DNA of 64,000 nucleotides, taken from NCBI RefSeq assembly GCF_047303325.1, contig NZ_JBKBEX010000002.1, positions 1 through 64,000 of the forward strand, given 5' to 3'. A program made the position numbers and the translations under genes. Positions 9,501 to 16,534 of this stretch are shown in pieces. The DNA is from Polaromonas sp047303325 (lineage in GTDB: Bacteria; Pseudomonadota; Gammaproteobacteria; Burkholderiales; Burkholderiaceae_C). The notes under the pieces were generated by a model. That model saw only the letters and a program-made list of their open reading frames with translations. It ran no database searches and was not told the DNA's origin. The stretch's first letter is position 1, and each line of letters begins with the position of its first letter.

Positions 9501-9799
9501 TGGCGGCCACCCCGCCAGGCGGCACGGCCAGAACGACCACCTACACCTATGACAACGTGGGCCAGCTCACGGCTGCAACCCTGCCCGACGGTACAACGCT
9601 GAGTTATGGCTATGACGCCGCGCACAGGCTGACCAGCGTCACTGATGCCAAAGGTAACTCGGTGACCTACACCCTGGACAACATGGGTAACAAGGTCGGC
9701 GAGCAGGTCAAAGACTCCTCGGGCAACCTGCAAAGAAATATCACGCGCGTCTACGACGCCTTGAACCGAGTGCAGCAAGTCACGGGAGCGGGCAATTGA
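6587..9799 (+). CDS. Secreted Rhs/YD-repeat protein with LamG-like insert (N-terminal shell half)
   Basis: A 1070-aa product with a Sec signal peptide (MRRVIGAFFLGLVLSSAVQA within the first 25 residues). A Cys-rich EGF-like patch (CTCKPGY, about residue 120) follows, then an Rhs entry motif (GNPIYPLTGAK) and YD repeats such as YDNVGQLTAATLPDGT. A LamG/concanavalin-like domain (about residues 690-915, ending YIDDVRITKGVARYTASF) interrupts the repeats. There is no Rhs core or toxin tip; the ORF stops within YD repeats, and its TGA overlaps the TTG of the next gene. The start at ATG 6587 has AAAGG 6 nt upstream. The product probably forms the N-terminal part of an encapsulating shell completed by the next protein, as TcB does for TcC; that pairing is inference. 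Confidence 0.8.
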   Translation: MPKEFMRRVIGAFFLGLVLSSAVQAFPATPARQGVSAGNGPCATDLASSCQAQGVSNGSPFMILKDTVTWDAAVPQPYITVPQYIICGVVHAGSALFSSAYCTIPAGCPDTATQSGSTCTCKPGYMENSSHDGCSPVGTLIENKRASKVPQSCPWKEGNPIYPLTGAKVEPVVTGMSVGGQPLVLTYDSAKQAAATAAGKTPKTFGNMPALGGLWESSLHRNLVMGTGAFGAILYRGDGHTVSFRFSGNAYVADADVNGSFTAITGGYRYVDAKSRTIETYNMAGQLTDWADTAGNTLTFSYSTVAGAGVPAAGYLQKVTDNNGRFLSFAYTLPSGGVAALDGVITSVSDSTGRTIGISFDTSGNLNQLTWPDTKTRQFVYENTSLPWALTGVIDEKNIRYSTFAYDTAGRALSTEHAGGVEKFSVSYTAPPQVTMTQTYDSGTQLTTRTYDWQEPAGVQLTRPNGEIANGSTSTVLGYPLPTGLSQPAGSGCAASNSASTFDASGNLTSTDDFSGQRSCYAYDTGNREIARVDGLATTAACAGVLPGASTLPAGSRKTETSWHADWRLPVKVSRPLLITSTVYHGQPDPFNGNTVANCTSAPALPNGKALPVVCKTVEQATTDVDGAQGLAATIDTSVPPRTSSFTYDAMGRVLTGTDPLNRVTTRAYYPTASSFSDSEANSDPYFSSVSVLLRGEGANNSTTILDTASAPKTITVGGGAKISTAQKKSGGSSMTFGGDGDYLTVPASPGNNLSFGTGDFTIEAWFYLASAGSSYRSALVIPWGSTNMAIRFGDGGFGGRLLYGIDSSTFPTLYSADHSQETLVGAWHHVALTRNSGVARAFLDGNLLTVRNNNFGGSPVTSWADTSNITSVTQAYVSYPSGQTWHGYIDDVRITKGVARYTASFTPPTAPVNDPNAIGHLAGDLQSITNAAGHVTQFTLYDRAGRVRQMTDPKGVVTNITYTPRGWVNSVAATPPGGTARTTTYTYDNVGQLTAATLPDGTTLSYGYDAAHRLTSVTDAKGNSVTYTLDNMGNKVGEQVKDSSGNLQRNITRVYDALNRVQQVTGAGN

Positions 9800-12438
9800 A
9801 CACCATAACAACAAACCCTATCCAAGCAGGCGTCCGCGTGAGCGGCCCTAGCCTTTTCAAAACCTTTAGCGCGTGGCTAAGCCGCCTGGCATTGCTGCTC
9901 CTCGTGGTCCCGGCCCTGGCTTTGGCCGGTCCCAGCACCACGGCGCTTTCGAGCAGTACCGGCGCTGCCCCGGTAGGCCAAAGCATCACGCTGACGGCTA
10001 CCGTCACAGGTATCAGCCCTACGGGCACCGTCACCTTCAAGGACGGCGGTACTACCGTAGGCAGCAGCGCCTTGAGCGGCGGCGTGGCCACGCTGGCCAC
10101 CAGTTCCCTGGTCTTGGGCAGCCACAGCCTGACCGCTGAATACGGAGGCGATACCAACAACAGCCCCTCGACCTCCGGAACTGTAGTGGTAGCCATCAAT
10201 AGCGGCACCCTGACCTGGCAATACGGTTACGACGCCATGGGCAGGCCTACCACCGTGCTGGACCCCAACGGCCTGGCGACCTACACCTATTACGACAGCC
10301 TGGGCCGCCCCATACAGACCCAGCAGCCGGCCAATATCGGCAGCGCCACGCCAACGACCACCGGCTTTGCCTACAACGCCGCAGACGGCCTGACCCAGGT
10401 TACCGACCCGCGCAACCTGGCTACCACTTACAGCCCTAATGGCCTGGGTGCTGTCACGGCCCAGACCAGCCCGGATACGGGCGCGAGCCAGTACACCTAT
10501 GATGCGCTCGGCAAGATGCTCACGAAGACAGACGCCAGAGGCAAGCTGACCCAGTACACCTATGACAACCTGGATCGGCTTAAAACCATCAGCTATGCCA
10601 CGGGCACGGGAACCACGTTTGAGTACGACGGTGGAGCCACTCCCACACCCGCCGTCATAGGCGAACTGACCAAGATCACCGACGCCAGCGGCCAGGTGGC
10701 CTATAGCTACGACAGCATGGGCCGCAAGACTGGTAAAATCCAGGTCACGGGGGCTAAAACCTTCACTGTTGGTTATGTCTGGGGCGATGCAGGCGGCGCC
10801 TTGGACAAGCTCACCGCGATTACCTATCCGAGTGGCACGCGAGTCAATTACAGCTATGACGCGCAGGGCGTGGTTTCTGGCATCACCGTCAACCCGCCAA
10901 ATGCCAACGGTGTTGGCACCAATACTGGATCCACTCTGCCGATGTTGAGCGCAGTCACCACAAATGCGGAGGGCAAGATGACCGGTTGGTCTTGGCCCAG
11001 CACCAAGAGCCAGGCTATTGCGTATGACGCCAATGGCCAGATCAGTGCTTACAACCTGGGTGACCCAACAACAACCGGGGTTCGCCGTACCGTTCTTCGT
11101 GACACCGCGGGGCGCATTACGGGTTACACGCATCTCAGCAATGGAAGCCCGGTTCCCGCGCTGGATCAGAGCTTTGGTTATGACAATCTGAACCGCCTGA
11201 TCAGCGCCACCTTGGGTAGCACGGCGATCCAGTACAGCTACGACGCTACGGGTAATCGCACGGCCAAGGTGATTAGCGGAACGAGCTATGCCAACACCAT
11301 CTCGGCTACCAGCAACAAGCTAACTCAGACCCAGGATGTGGGTGGCACGGCCACCGTGGCGCATGACGCTGCTGGCAATATTACGAGCGACGGTATCAAT
11401 ACTTTTACTTATGGCGACCGTGGGCGCATGGCAACGATGACCAATGCGGGTGGCACCGTGAGCTACAGCTACAACGCGCTGGAGCTGCGGGTTGGCAAGA
11501 CCGGGCCGACGGCACTGGTGCCTACCGGTGTGACTTACTATGTCTATGACGAAGCGGGCAAGCTGCTTGGTGAATACGACGCGAACGGAACGCCTCTGTA
11601 TGAAACCATCTACCTGGGTGGTCCGGTTGGAGTGGTCAAGCAGACGGGTACGGCGGGTGCCAGCAACATTGCGATCAGCCTTTACAACGTTTCAACGGAC
11701 CAGCTTGGTGCCCCGCGCATCATCACACGCCAGAGCGATGAGGCGATTACGTGGCGCTGGGATTCGGCCGAGGCCTTTGGATCCACAGCACCAGACCAGA
11801 ACCCGAGCGGCCTGGGCAATTTCAGTTTTAACCAACGATTGCCCGGCCAGGTGTTTGATGCCGAGAGCGGGCTGTTCCAGAATTGGCATCGGGAATACAA
11901 CTTCAGGCTGGGTAGATACATGCAAAGTGACCCCATCGGGCTGAAAGGCGGGGTCAATACCTACGCATACGTGAGTGGCAACCCATTGCGGTACGTTGAC
12001 CCACCGGGATTGATTAAGTGGGCCGGTGAGCAGTACCAGTTCACTGCAGCGGGAGCTGTGGGTGGCTCTCTCTCCTGGTTCGACCTGAAGTCACAATGCA
12101 TTGACGGAAAATATGCCTACGTTCGCGTGTTTGCGTCGGCTGTTGTGGCCGGCTACGGAGCGGAGGCTACGGGGGCTGGTGGGCATGTCGAGTTCAACGA
12201 CGCCAACATAGCCATTGACCCGTATGTGTTCCAAGGCACGTACCGGTTCTTCGCGGCGGGCTTGGGGGTTGGTCCTGTCGCGTCCTACAGCTACACCCAG
12301 CTTGGTCAGGCATTCTCGACGCCCGACAAGACACCGAGTACGTCGCTGGGCTTTGATGCTTCGGTTGCAGCTTCAATCTATGGGAGGTCTGCCGTGACCT
12401 CGGTTGACATCAAGAGCTGCACTTGCGAGCAGAAGTGA
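9796..12438 (+). CDS. Secreted Rhs core protein with Ig-like domain and C-terminal toxin tip 1
   Basis: An 880-aa product. The proposed TTG start (GGAG 7 nt upstream) overlaps the previous stop; a GTG at 9838 is the alternative. Either gives a Sec signal peptide ending PALALA. Residues about 46-135 form a bacterial Ig-like domain (TGTVTFKDGGTTVG). YD repeats follow to about 640, then the Rhs core, with RLPGQVFDAESGLFQNW and RYMQSDPIGL and closing at DPPGL (about 738). The last 142 residues differ completely from the two other cassettes here: a Gly/Ala/Ser/Tyr-rich, beta-looking domain ending in a Cys pair (KSCTCEQK). The tip's activity is not recognised. This is the only cassette in the array with a complete export signal and Ig domain. 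Confidence 0.85.
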   Translation: MNTITTNPIQAGVRVSGPSLFKTFSAWLSRLALLLLVVPALALAGPSTTALSSSTGAAPVGQSITLTATVTGISPTGTVTFKDGGTTVGSSALSGGVATLATSSLVLGSHSLTAEYGGDTNNSPSTSGTVVVAINSGTLTWQYGYDAMGRPTTVLDPNGLATYTYYDSLGRPIQTQQPANIGSATPTTTGFAYNAADGLTQVTDPRNLATTYSPNGLGAVTAQTSPDTGASQYTYDALGKMLTKTDARGKLTQYTYDNLDRLKTISYATGTGTTFEYDGGATPTPAVIGELTKITDASGQVAYSYDSMGRKTGKIQVTGAKTFTVGYVWGDAGGALDKLTAITYPSGTRVNYSYDAQGVVSGITVNPPNANGVGTNTGSTLPMLSAVTTNAEGKMTGWSWPSTKSQAIAYDANGQISAYNLGDPTTTGVRRTVLRDTAGRITGYTHLSNGSPVPALDQSFGYDNLNRLISATLGSTAIQYSYDATGNRTAKVISGTSYANTISATSNKLTQTQDVGGTATVAHDAAGNITSDGINTFTYGDRGRMATMTNAGGTVSYSYNALELRVGKTGPTALVPTGVTYYVYDEAGKLLGEYDANGTPLYETIYLGGPVGVVKQTGTAGASNIAISLYNVSTDQLGAPRIITRQSDEAITWRWDSAEAFGSTAPDQNPSGLGNFSFNQRLPGQVFDAESGLFQNWHREYNFRLGRYMQSDPIGLKGGVNTYAYVSGNPLRYVDPPGLIKWAGEQYQFTAAGAVGGSLSWFDLKSQCIDGKYAYVRVFASAVVAGYGAEATGAGGHVEFNDANIAIDPYVFQGTYRFFAAGLGVGPVASYSYTQLGQAFSTPDKTPSTSLGFDASVAASIYGRSAVTSVDIKSCTCEQK
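10071..12010 (+). repeat. Rhs core DNA repeat, copy 1
   Basis: A long direct repeat encoding the end of the Ig-like domain, the YD repeats and the Rhs core, up to the DPxGL motif. It is closely similar to 14152-16093 and 17195-18970, and similarity ends sharply where the toxin tips begin. It provides about 1.8-1.9 kb of homology for exchange of tips. Confidence 0.9.
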
Positions 12439-12446
12439 GGCTGGCC

Positions 12447-12722
12447 ATGGCAATTCATCACTGCTCAAAGTGCGCGCTCGACTTCAAGGTGTCGAGCAAG
12501 AACAGAGTCGTCAACAGGCTCGGCTACATCGTGTACCCGTTCCGAAGTGCCGAGATGTCGCTGGAAAAGTTCTCATGGGTTCGATGCCCGAGGTGCGGCA
12601 AAGAGGAACGCGATGAGTCGATTCGGTTCCTAGGTCTGTTCCAGCCGAAGGTTGCGTTCATCGTCATTCTGGTCGTGTTCCTGCTCATTGCGATAGGCAG
12701 CGCGATTCTTGAAAGGCGGTAG
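12447..12722 (+). CDS. Small zinc-ribbon membrane protein, candidate immunity protein for tip 1
   Basis: A 91-aa protein starting 9 nt after the Rhs stop (GAGG ahead of ATG 12447). Two CxxC pairs (Cys6/Cys9 and Cys47/Cys50) resemble a zinc ribbon, followed by one transmembrane helix (about residues 69-88) and a short basic tail. Genes directly after an Rhs tip normally encode the matching immunity protein. A membrane-anchored product would suit a tip that acts at or near the membrane, but no family is recognised. Base composition is lower in GC than in the secretion operon. Toxin-immunity pairing is inferred only from position. Confidence 0.65.
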   Translation: MAIHHCSKCALDFKVSSKNRVVNRLGYIVYPFRSAEMSLEKFSWVRCPRCGKEERDESIRFLGLFQPKVAFIVILVVFLLIAIGSAILERR

Positions 12723-12790
12723 GTATCCGACGCCTTCGAGTCGCTGCCGTCATCAGTGTCGTTGCACTGTTCCTGTTGGTCATCATCGAC

Positions 12791-12907
12791 ATGTTCCTCG
12801 GCATGGACTGGGCAGGGGGCTTGATGTCGCCGCTGGTGGTTGTGCCGGTGTTCGTCATCGCCTACTTGGTTGCCCCTCGGGTCTCGAAGCACTTCGACGA
12901 CAAGTGA
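12791..12907 (+). CDS. Possible small two-helix membrane protein, start codon uncertain
   Basis: From ATG 12791 this frame encodes 38 aa, but the same frame is open back to 12713 and continues a hydrophobic helix (RLRVAAVISVVALFLLVII) upstream, giving about 60 residues with two transmembrane segments and a charged C-terminus (SKHFDDK). No ATG, GTG or TTG lies ahead of the first helix; an AAAGG sits 8 nt before an ATC codon. It may be a gene with a damaged or unconventional start, or a remnant of a second immunity gene. Confidence 0.35.
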   Translation: MFLGMDWAGGLMSPLVVVPVFVIAYLVAPRVSKHFDDK

Positions 12908-13088
12908 AGGCCCTCGCGCCGGGGGGCGCGCAGGCGCACGTCGCTACATGGAGCGAACTCCTCGCTCCATGCCATGCACCTGCAACCCTCGCTCACCTGG
13001 TACCTCTTCGATGCCGGCGCTCCGACAAATCCGTTACTTTTCCATTTGATCCCGCAAAATAACACTTAACTATCTTGGAGCACTAAAA
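12908..13088. other. Non-coding spacer with two hairpins
   Basis: No ORF is supported. Two short stems occur: CGCGCC/GGCGCG near 12915-12930 and a perfect 9-bp stem CATGGAGCG/CGCTCCATG (12947-12971, 7-nt loop). Neither has a following T-run. They could end transcription of the first Rhs unit in a factor-dependent way. Confidence 0.4.
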
Positions 13089-13154
13089 ATGGATGATCAA
13101 AATTGGAAGCAAGGCTTGCAAGCATGCCGACTGTGGATTTTCGCGCTTATTTAA
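13089..13154 (+). pseudogene. Truncated gene start abutting repeat element R1
   Basis: A GGAG 8 nt before ATG 13089 begins a frame of 14 non-repeat codons (MDDQNWKQGLQACR). It enters element R1 at about 13131 and stops inside it after 21 residues. The good ribosome binding site and abrupt entry into the repeat suggest the 5' end of a former gene, perhaps an immunity gene, cut by arrival of or recombination at R1. Confidence 0.35.
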
Positions 13155-13284
13155 TCCGTTTTTTCATCGAGCGCTGAGCCATTGGTGAGGCCCCTTTGCA
13201 CAAGGCTGGATATCCATATCTTAGGGTTGAGATAGGGTCAAGCTGCTGTGGAAAAGTGGGTCACATCGCCGTGGAGCTCAACAG
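13131..13284 (+). repeat. Element R, copy 1 (~154 bp, inverted-arm repeat)
   Basis: One of three similar ~153-bp sequences in the array (others at 17045-17197 and 19962-20114). All begin near CTGTGGATTTTCGCGCTT and end near CTCAACAG or TTCAACAG. The ends are imperfectly inverted (CTGTGGATTTTC against CTGTTGAGCTCC from the other end), and inner arms TTTTCGC..GCTTGA are mirrored by TCAAGC..GCGAAAA. It has no coding capacity and looks like a MITE-like or REP-like element. Confidence 0.7.
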
Positions 13285-13289
13285 CCCTT

Positions 13290-13377
13290 CACACAAGACT
13301 GAAGAGCCACATTTCAGGGATGTAATAGGGCCAAGCGACTGCGAAAAGGCGGGTACATCGACGCGGAATTCCACAAG
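13290..13377 (+). repeat. Element R, partial second tail (copy 1b)
   Basis: A tandem duplicate of only the right half of element R (compare 13199-13284). It ends in GACGCGGAATTCCACAAG immediately before the ATG of the 138-aa gene at 13381. It suggests recombination within R elements during cassette exchange. Confidence 0.6.
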
Positions 13378-13380
13378 CTT

Positions 13381-13797
13381 ATGTCTTTCTTGATTGATCC
13401 AAAATTATTCGATGACGCAAAGACTCATTGGGCCAACGAGGTGCGCCTTTCAGCGGCCGGAAATTCTGTCAGCCCTTGGCTGGATTGCCCATTTCGAGTG
13501 ATAACTGACGATGTGTGCGCTAATGTGTATAGCTGCATCGTGGATACGTCGCGTCGTGGGATTCTTATCACGCAATGGTTGCCTGACGCTGAGGGTACAG
13601 AATTTGACGCTTGGATTGGCACATTCGGCGATCCCGCCTATCCAAATGAGCATGTCGAATATCTGAGGGTTCATTGCAAGCAGTCTATAGCTGTGTCAGC
13701 GGCAGTTCGGGCGTTGGCGAAAGCATGGCTGTTTGATGCGCTGCCCCGCAAAGATGTCGAGGGCCTGATCAAAGAACTGGTCACGTCGTCGGGTTAG
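13381..13797 (+). CDS. Hypothetical 138-aa protein, candidate orphan immunity protein
   Basis: A soluble, mildly acidic 138-residue protein without signal peptide or membrane helix. It has mixed alpha/beta character with several Trp residues (HWANEV, SPWLDC, DAWIG). No family is recognised. The ATG follows directly after the partial R repeat and has no clear ribosome binding site. It lies downstream of an R element and just before the lldD fragment, with no toxin tip in front of it. Its place between Rhs cassettes suggests an immunity gene whose toxin tip was lost by recombination. GC content is lower than in the flanking chromosome. Confidence 0.6.
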   Translation: MSFLIDPKLFDDAKTHWANEVRLSAAGNSVSPWLDCPFRVITDDVCANVYSCIVDTSRRGILITQWLPDAEGTEFDAWIGTFGDPAYPNEHVEYLRVHCKQSIAVSAAVRALAKAWLFDALPRKDVEGLIKELVTSSG

Positions 13798-13959
13798 GCA
13801 CGACAAACTAACAGGCGGCACATCGGAAGCCTCTCCCGCGAGGTCTCAGCGCAGCACCTCACCGGGTGAGAGCGTCACTCGGTTAAAGGACGCTGGGTGC
13901 CGGAGAACGGAATTGGCTTGGCACACCTCCAGGGAGCGGTAATCCGCTACCCCACGCGC

Positions 13960-14158
13960 TCAATACGTCCCAGGCACAAAAATACTTTTATCCACCGCCT
14001 TGATATCCGTCCGCCCGCAAAACGCCATGGTCAGGTCCAGCTCCTTGTGGATGATCTCCAGCGCTTTGGTCACGCCTTGTTCACCCATGGCGCCCAGGCC
14101 GTAGAGGAAGGCGCGGCCTATGTAGGTGCCCTTGGCGCCCAGGGCAATGGTCTTGAGC
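13960..14158 (-). pseudogene. Duplicated 3' fragment of lldD fused to Rhs cassette 2
   Basis: This stretch is nearly identical to the last ~64 codons of lldD at 20114-20312, in the same orientation and including the stop codon (ending GTY-stop). At 14152-14158 the sequence CTTGAGC, present in both lldD (20306-20312) and the Rhs Ig-domain (10071-10077), marks the switch into Rhs sequence. It has no start and cannot make an enzyme. About 160 nt ahead of it (13798-13959) holds nothing recognised except a short stretch resembling the tail of element R (GGCGGCACATCG). Confidence 0.88.
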
Positions 14159-16534
14159 GGTGGCGTGGCCACCTTTGCCACCAATTCGCTCGCCTTGGGT
14201 AGCCACACCCTGAGCGCAGAATATGCTGGCGACACCAACAACAGCCCCTCAACTTCTGGCGCGGTTGTTGTTGCCATCAACACCGGCACCCTGACCTGGC
14301 AGTACGGCTATGACGCCATGGGCAGGCCCACCACCGTGCTGGACCCCAACGGCCTGGCGACCTATACCTACTACGACAGCCTGGGCCGTCCGATCCAGAC
14401 CCAGCAGCCGGCCAATATCGGCAGCGCCACGCCAACGACCACCGGCTTTGCCTACAACGCCGCAGACGGCCTGACCCAGGTCACAGACCCGCGTAACCTG
14501 GCGACCACTTACAGTCCCAACGGCTTGGGTAATGTCACGGCCCAGACCAGCCCGGACACAGGAGCCAGCCAGTACACCTATGACGCTGTCGGCAACTTGC
14601 TCACTAAGACCGATGCCAGAGGCAAACTGACCCAGTACACCTACGACAACGGGAACCGCCTGACGCGTGCCCACTATGCGACAGGCACCGACAGCGTCTT
14701 TGAATACGACGGCGGCGCCACCCCGACACCGGGTGCCATCGGTGAACTCACCAAGATCACCGACGCCAGCGGCCAGGTGACTTACAGCTACGACAGCATG
14801 GGCCGCAAGACCGGCAAAACCCAGGTCACGGGGGCCAGGACATTTACGGTGGGCTACACCTGGGGTGACAGCGGAAGCGCCTTGGACAAGCTGACCGCGA
14901 TTACTTACCCGAGCGGTACCCGGGTCAATTACAGCTACGACAGCTATGGTGATGTTTCCGGAATTACCGTGAACCCACCGAACGCCAATGGCGTAGGCAC
15001 TAATACCGGTAGCACCTTGCCAATGCTTAGCGCAATTACCCGCAATGCCGAAGGCAAACTTACTGGCTGGACCTGGGCCAGCACCAAAACCCAGGCGATC
15101 AGCTATGACGCCAATGGGCAAATCAGTGCTTACAACCTGGGGGACCCCTCAACAACCGGTGTTCGCCGCACCATTCTTCGCGACAGCGCTGGGCGCATTG
15201 CGAGTTACACGCATGTCAGCAATGGAAGCCCGGTTCCAGCGCTGGACCAAAGCTTTGGTTATGACAACCTGAATCGCCTGATCAGCGCCACCTTGGGCGC
15301 CACCTCAATCCAGTACAGCTACGATGCCACGGGCAACCGTACGGCCAAGGTTATTAGCGGCACGAGCTACCTCAACACTATCTCGGCCACCAGCAACAAG
15401 CTGGCCCAGACCCAGGATGTCGGTGGCACGGCGACCGTGGTGCATGACGCGGCGGGCAATATCACCAGCGACGGGACCAATACCTATACCTACAGCGACC
15501 GTGGGCGCATGGCAACGATGACCAATGTGGGTGGGACCGTCACCTACAGCTACAACGCGCTGGAGCTGCGCGTTGGTAAGACCGGGCCGACAGCCCTTGT
15601 TCCAACAGGGGCGGCCTACTACGTCTATGACGAGTCGGGCAAGCTCTTGGGCGAATACGATGCCAATGGCACTCCGATTTACGAAACCGTCTATCTGGGC
15701 GTTCCGGTTGGTGTGATCACGCAGACAGGTACGGCAGGTGCAAGCAATATTGCCATTGGCCTGTACAACGTCTCGACGGATCAGGTCGGTGCGCCTCGGG
15801 TCCTCGCGCGACAGTCGGATGAGGCTATCGTCTGGCGCTGGGATTCGGCTGAGGCGTTTGGTGCGACGGCACCGGACCAGAATCCGAGTAGCCTGGGAAC
15901 CTTCAGCTTCAACCAGCGCCTACCAGGCCAAATCTTTGATGCTGAGAGCGGTTTGTTCCAGAACTGGAATCGTGAATACAGCCCGCGTATTGGACGGTAC
16001 ATGCAGTCCGATCCTATTGGATTGAAGGGAGGCATCAACACGTTTGCGTATGTGCGAGGAAATCCCGTAAGTAGAATTGATCCGCGTGGATTGTTTGACG
16101 AAGTTCACCACAGAGAACTTACGAACAAGTCTGTATCTGAAGAGGGGTTAAGGAAATTGCTTGGAGATGAATTTGGGCAGGAGGTTGCCGATGTTGATAA
16201 GTGGAGGCATTCCCAAAAAGCGGATGCCGAGCACTCACCCTGGCACAACATGTGCGCGCCGGGGCAAACAGCGGAGGCGGTACAGATAATCGTGCAGCGC
16301 ATAGTTGATGATGCAATTGAGTCATGTGACAAGAAGAAACTGACTCTTGCAGTTCACGCAATTCAGGATGGCTCTGCTCGTGGGCACAAGGGGTGCCAAA
16401 CGTGGAACGGTCACGTGTCATGGGCTCATTTGAAGGGGGATATCGCTCCAGACGATGATGAAAAGGCTGAAGCGGTCAGAAACACTCGACAACTCATACG
16501 AAAATTTGCGGAGAAGTGCTCATGTGGCAATTAA
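14126..16534 (+). CDS. 5'-truncated Rhs cassette 2 with metal-dependent phospholipase/nuclease-like tip
   Basis: An 802-aa frame from a GTG at 14126 that lies in lldD-derived antisense DNA, so the start has no real initiation context; signal peptide and most of the Ig domain are missing. YD repeats and Rhs core are intact (RLPGQIFDAESGLFQNW, RYMQSDPIGL, closing DPRGL at about 656). The tip (about 656-802) contains HSPWH (near 700), HAIQDGSARGHKG (about 741-753), HVSWAH and a DD pair. A His-x-x-Gln-Asp followed by a Gly-His, with other spaced His/Asp, resembles the zinc-binding S1/P1 nuclease and phospholipase C fold; this is an inference. It is probably a silent donor of a tip rather than an expressed toxin. 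Confidence 0.7.
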   Translation: MPLAPRAMVLSGGVATFATNSLALGSHTLSAEYAGDTNNSPSTSGAVVVAINTGTLTWQYGYDAMGRPTTVLDPNGLATYTYYDSLGRPIQTQQPANIGSATPTTTGFAYNAADGLTQVTDPRNLATTYSPNGLGNVTAQTSPDTGASQYTYDAVGNLLTKTDARGKLTQYTYDNGNRLTRAHYATGTDSVFEYDGGATPTPGAIGELTKITDASGQVTYSYDSMGRKTGKTQVTGARTFTVGYTWGDSGSALDKLTAITYPSGTRVNYSYDSYGDVSGITVNPPNANGVGTNTGSTLPMLSAITRNAEGKLTGWTWASTKTQAISYDANGQISAYNLGDPSTTGVRRTILRDSAGRIASYTHVSNGSPVPALDQSFGYDNLNRLISATLGATSIQYSYDATGNRTAKVISGTSYLNTISATSNKLAQTQDVGGTATVVHDAAGNITSDGTNTYTYSDRGRMATMTNVGGTVTYSYNALELRVGKTGPTALVPTGAAYYVYDESGKLLGEYDANGTPIYETVYLGVPVGVITQTGTAGASNIAIGLYNVSTDQVGAPRVLARQSDEAIVWRWDSAEAFGATAPDQNPSSLGTFSFNQRLPGQIFDAESGLFQNWNREYSPRIGRYMQSDPIGLKGGINTFAYVRGNPVSRIDPRGLFDEVHHRELTNKSVSEEGLRKLLGDEFGQEVADVDKWRHSQKADAEHSPWHNMCAPGQTAEAVQIIVQRIVDDAIESCDKKKLTLAVHAIQDGSARGHKGCQTWNGHVSWAHLKGDIAPDDDEKAEAVRNTRQLIRKFAEKCSCGN
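14152..16093 (+). repeat. Rhs core DNA repeat, copy 2
   Basis: The second copy of the Rhs body repeat, starting within the Ig-domain coding region at the lldD fusion point and ending at the DPRGL codons. Differences from copies 1 and 3 are scattered and mostly silent, so selection on the protein or gene conversion has acted since duplication. Confidence 0.9.

Noticed and set aside
10205..12000. CRISPR-like regular repetition in the Rhs region
   Set aside because: The repetition is the coding pattern of YD repeats (YDxxGR); there is no constant DNA repeat/spacer structure and no cas gene.
12709..13062. 117-aa frame from TTG 12709
   Set aside because: Arg/Cys/His-rich with no ribosome binding site; another frame in the same DNA gives a convincing membrane helix pair.
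13960..14289. 109-aa minus-strand ORF as a functional small lldD-like gene
   Set aside because: Its first half is antisense to Rhs coding sequence; only the last ~64 codons are lldD-derived.
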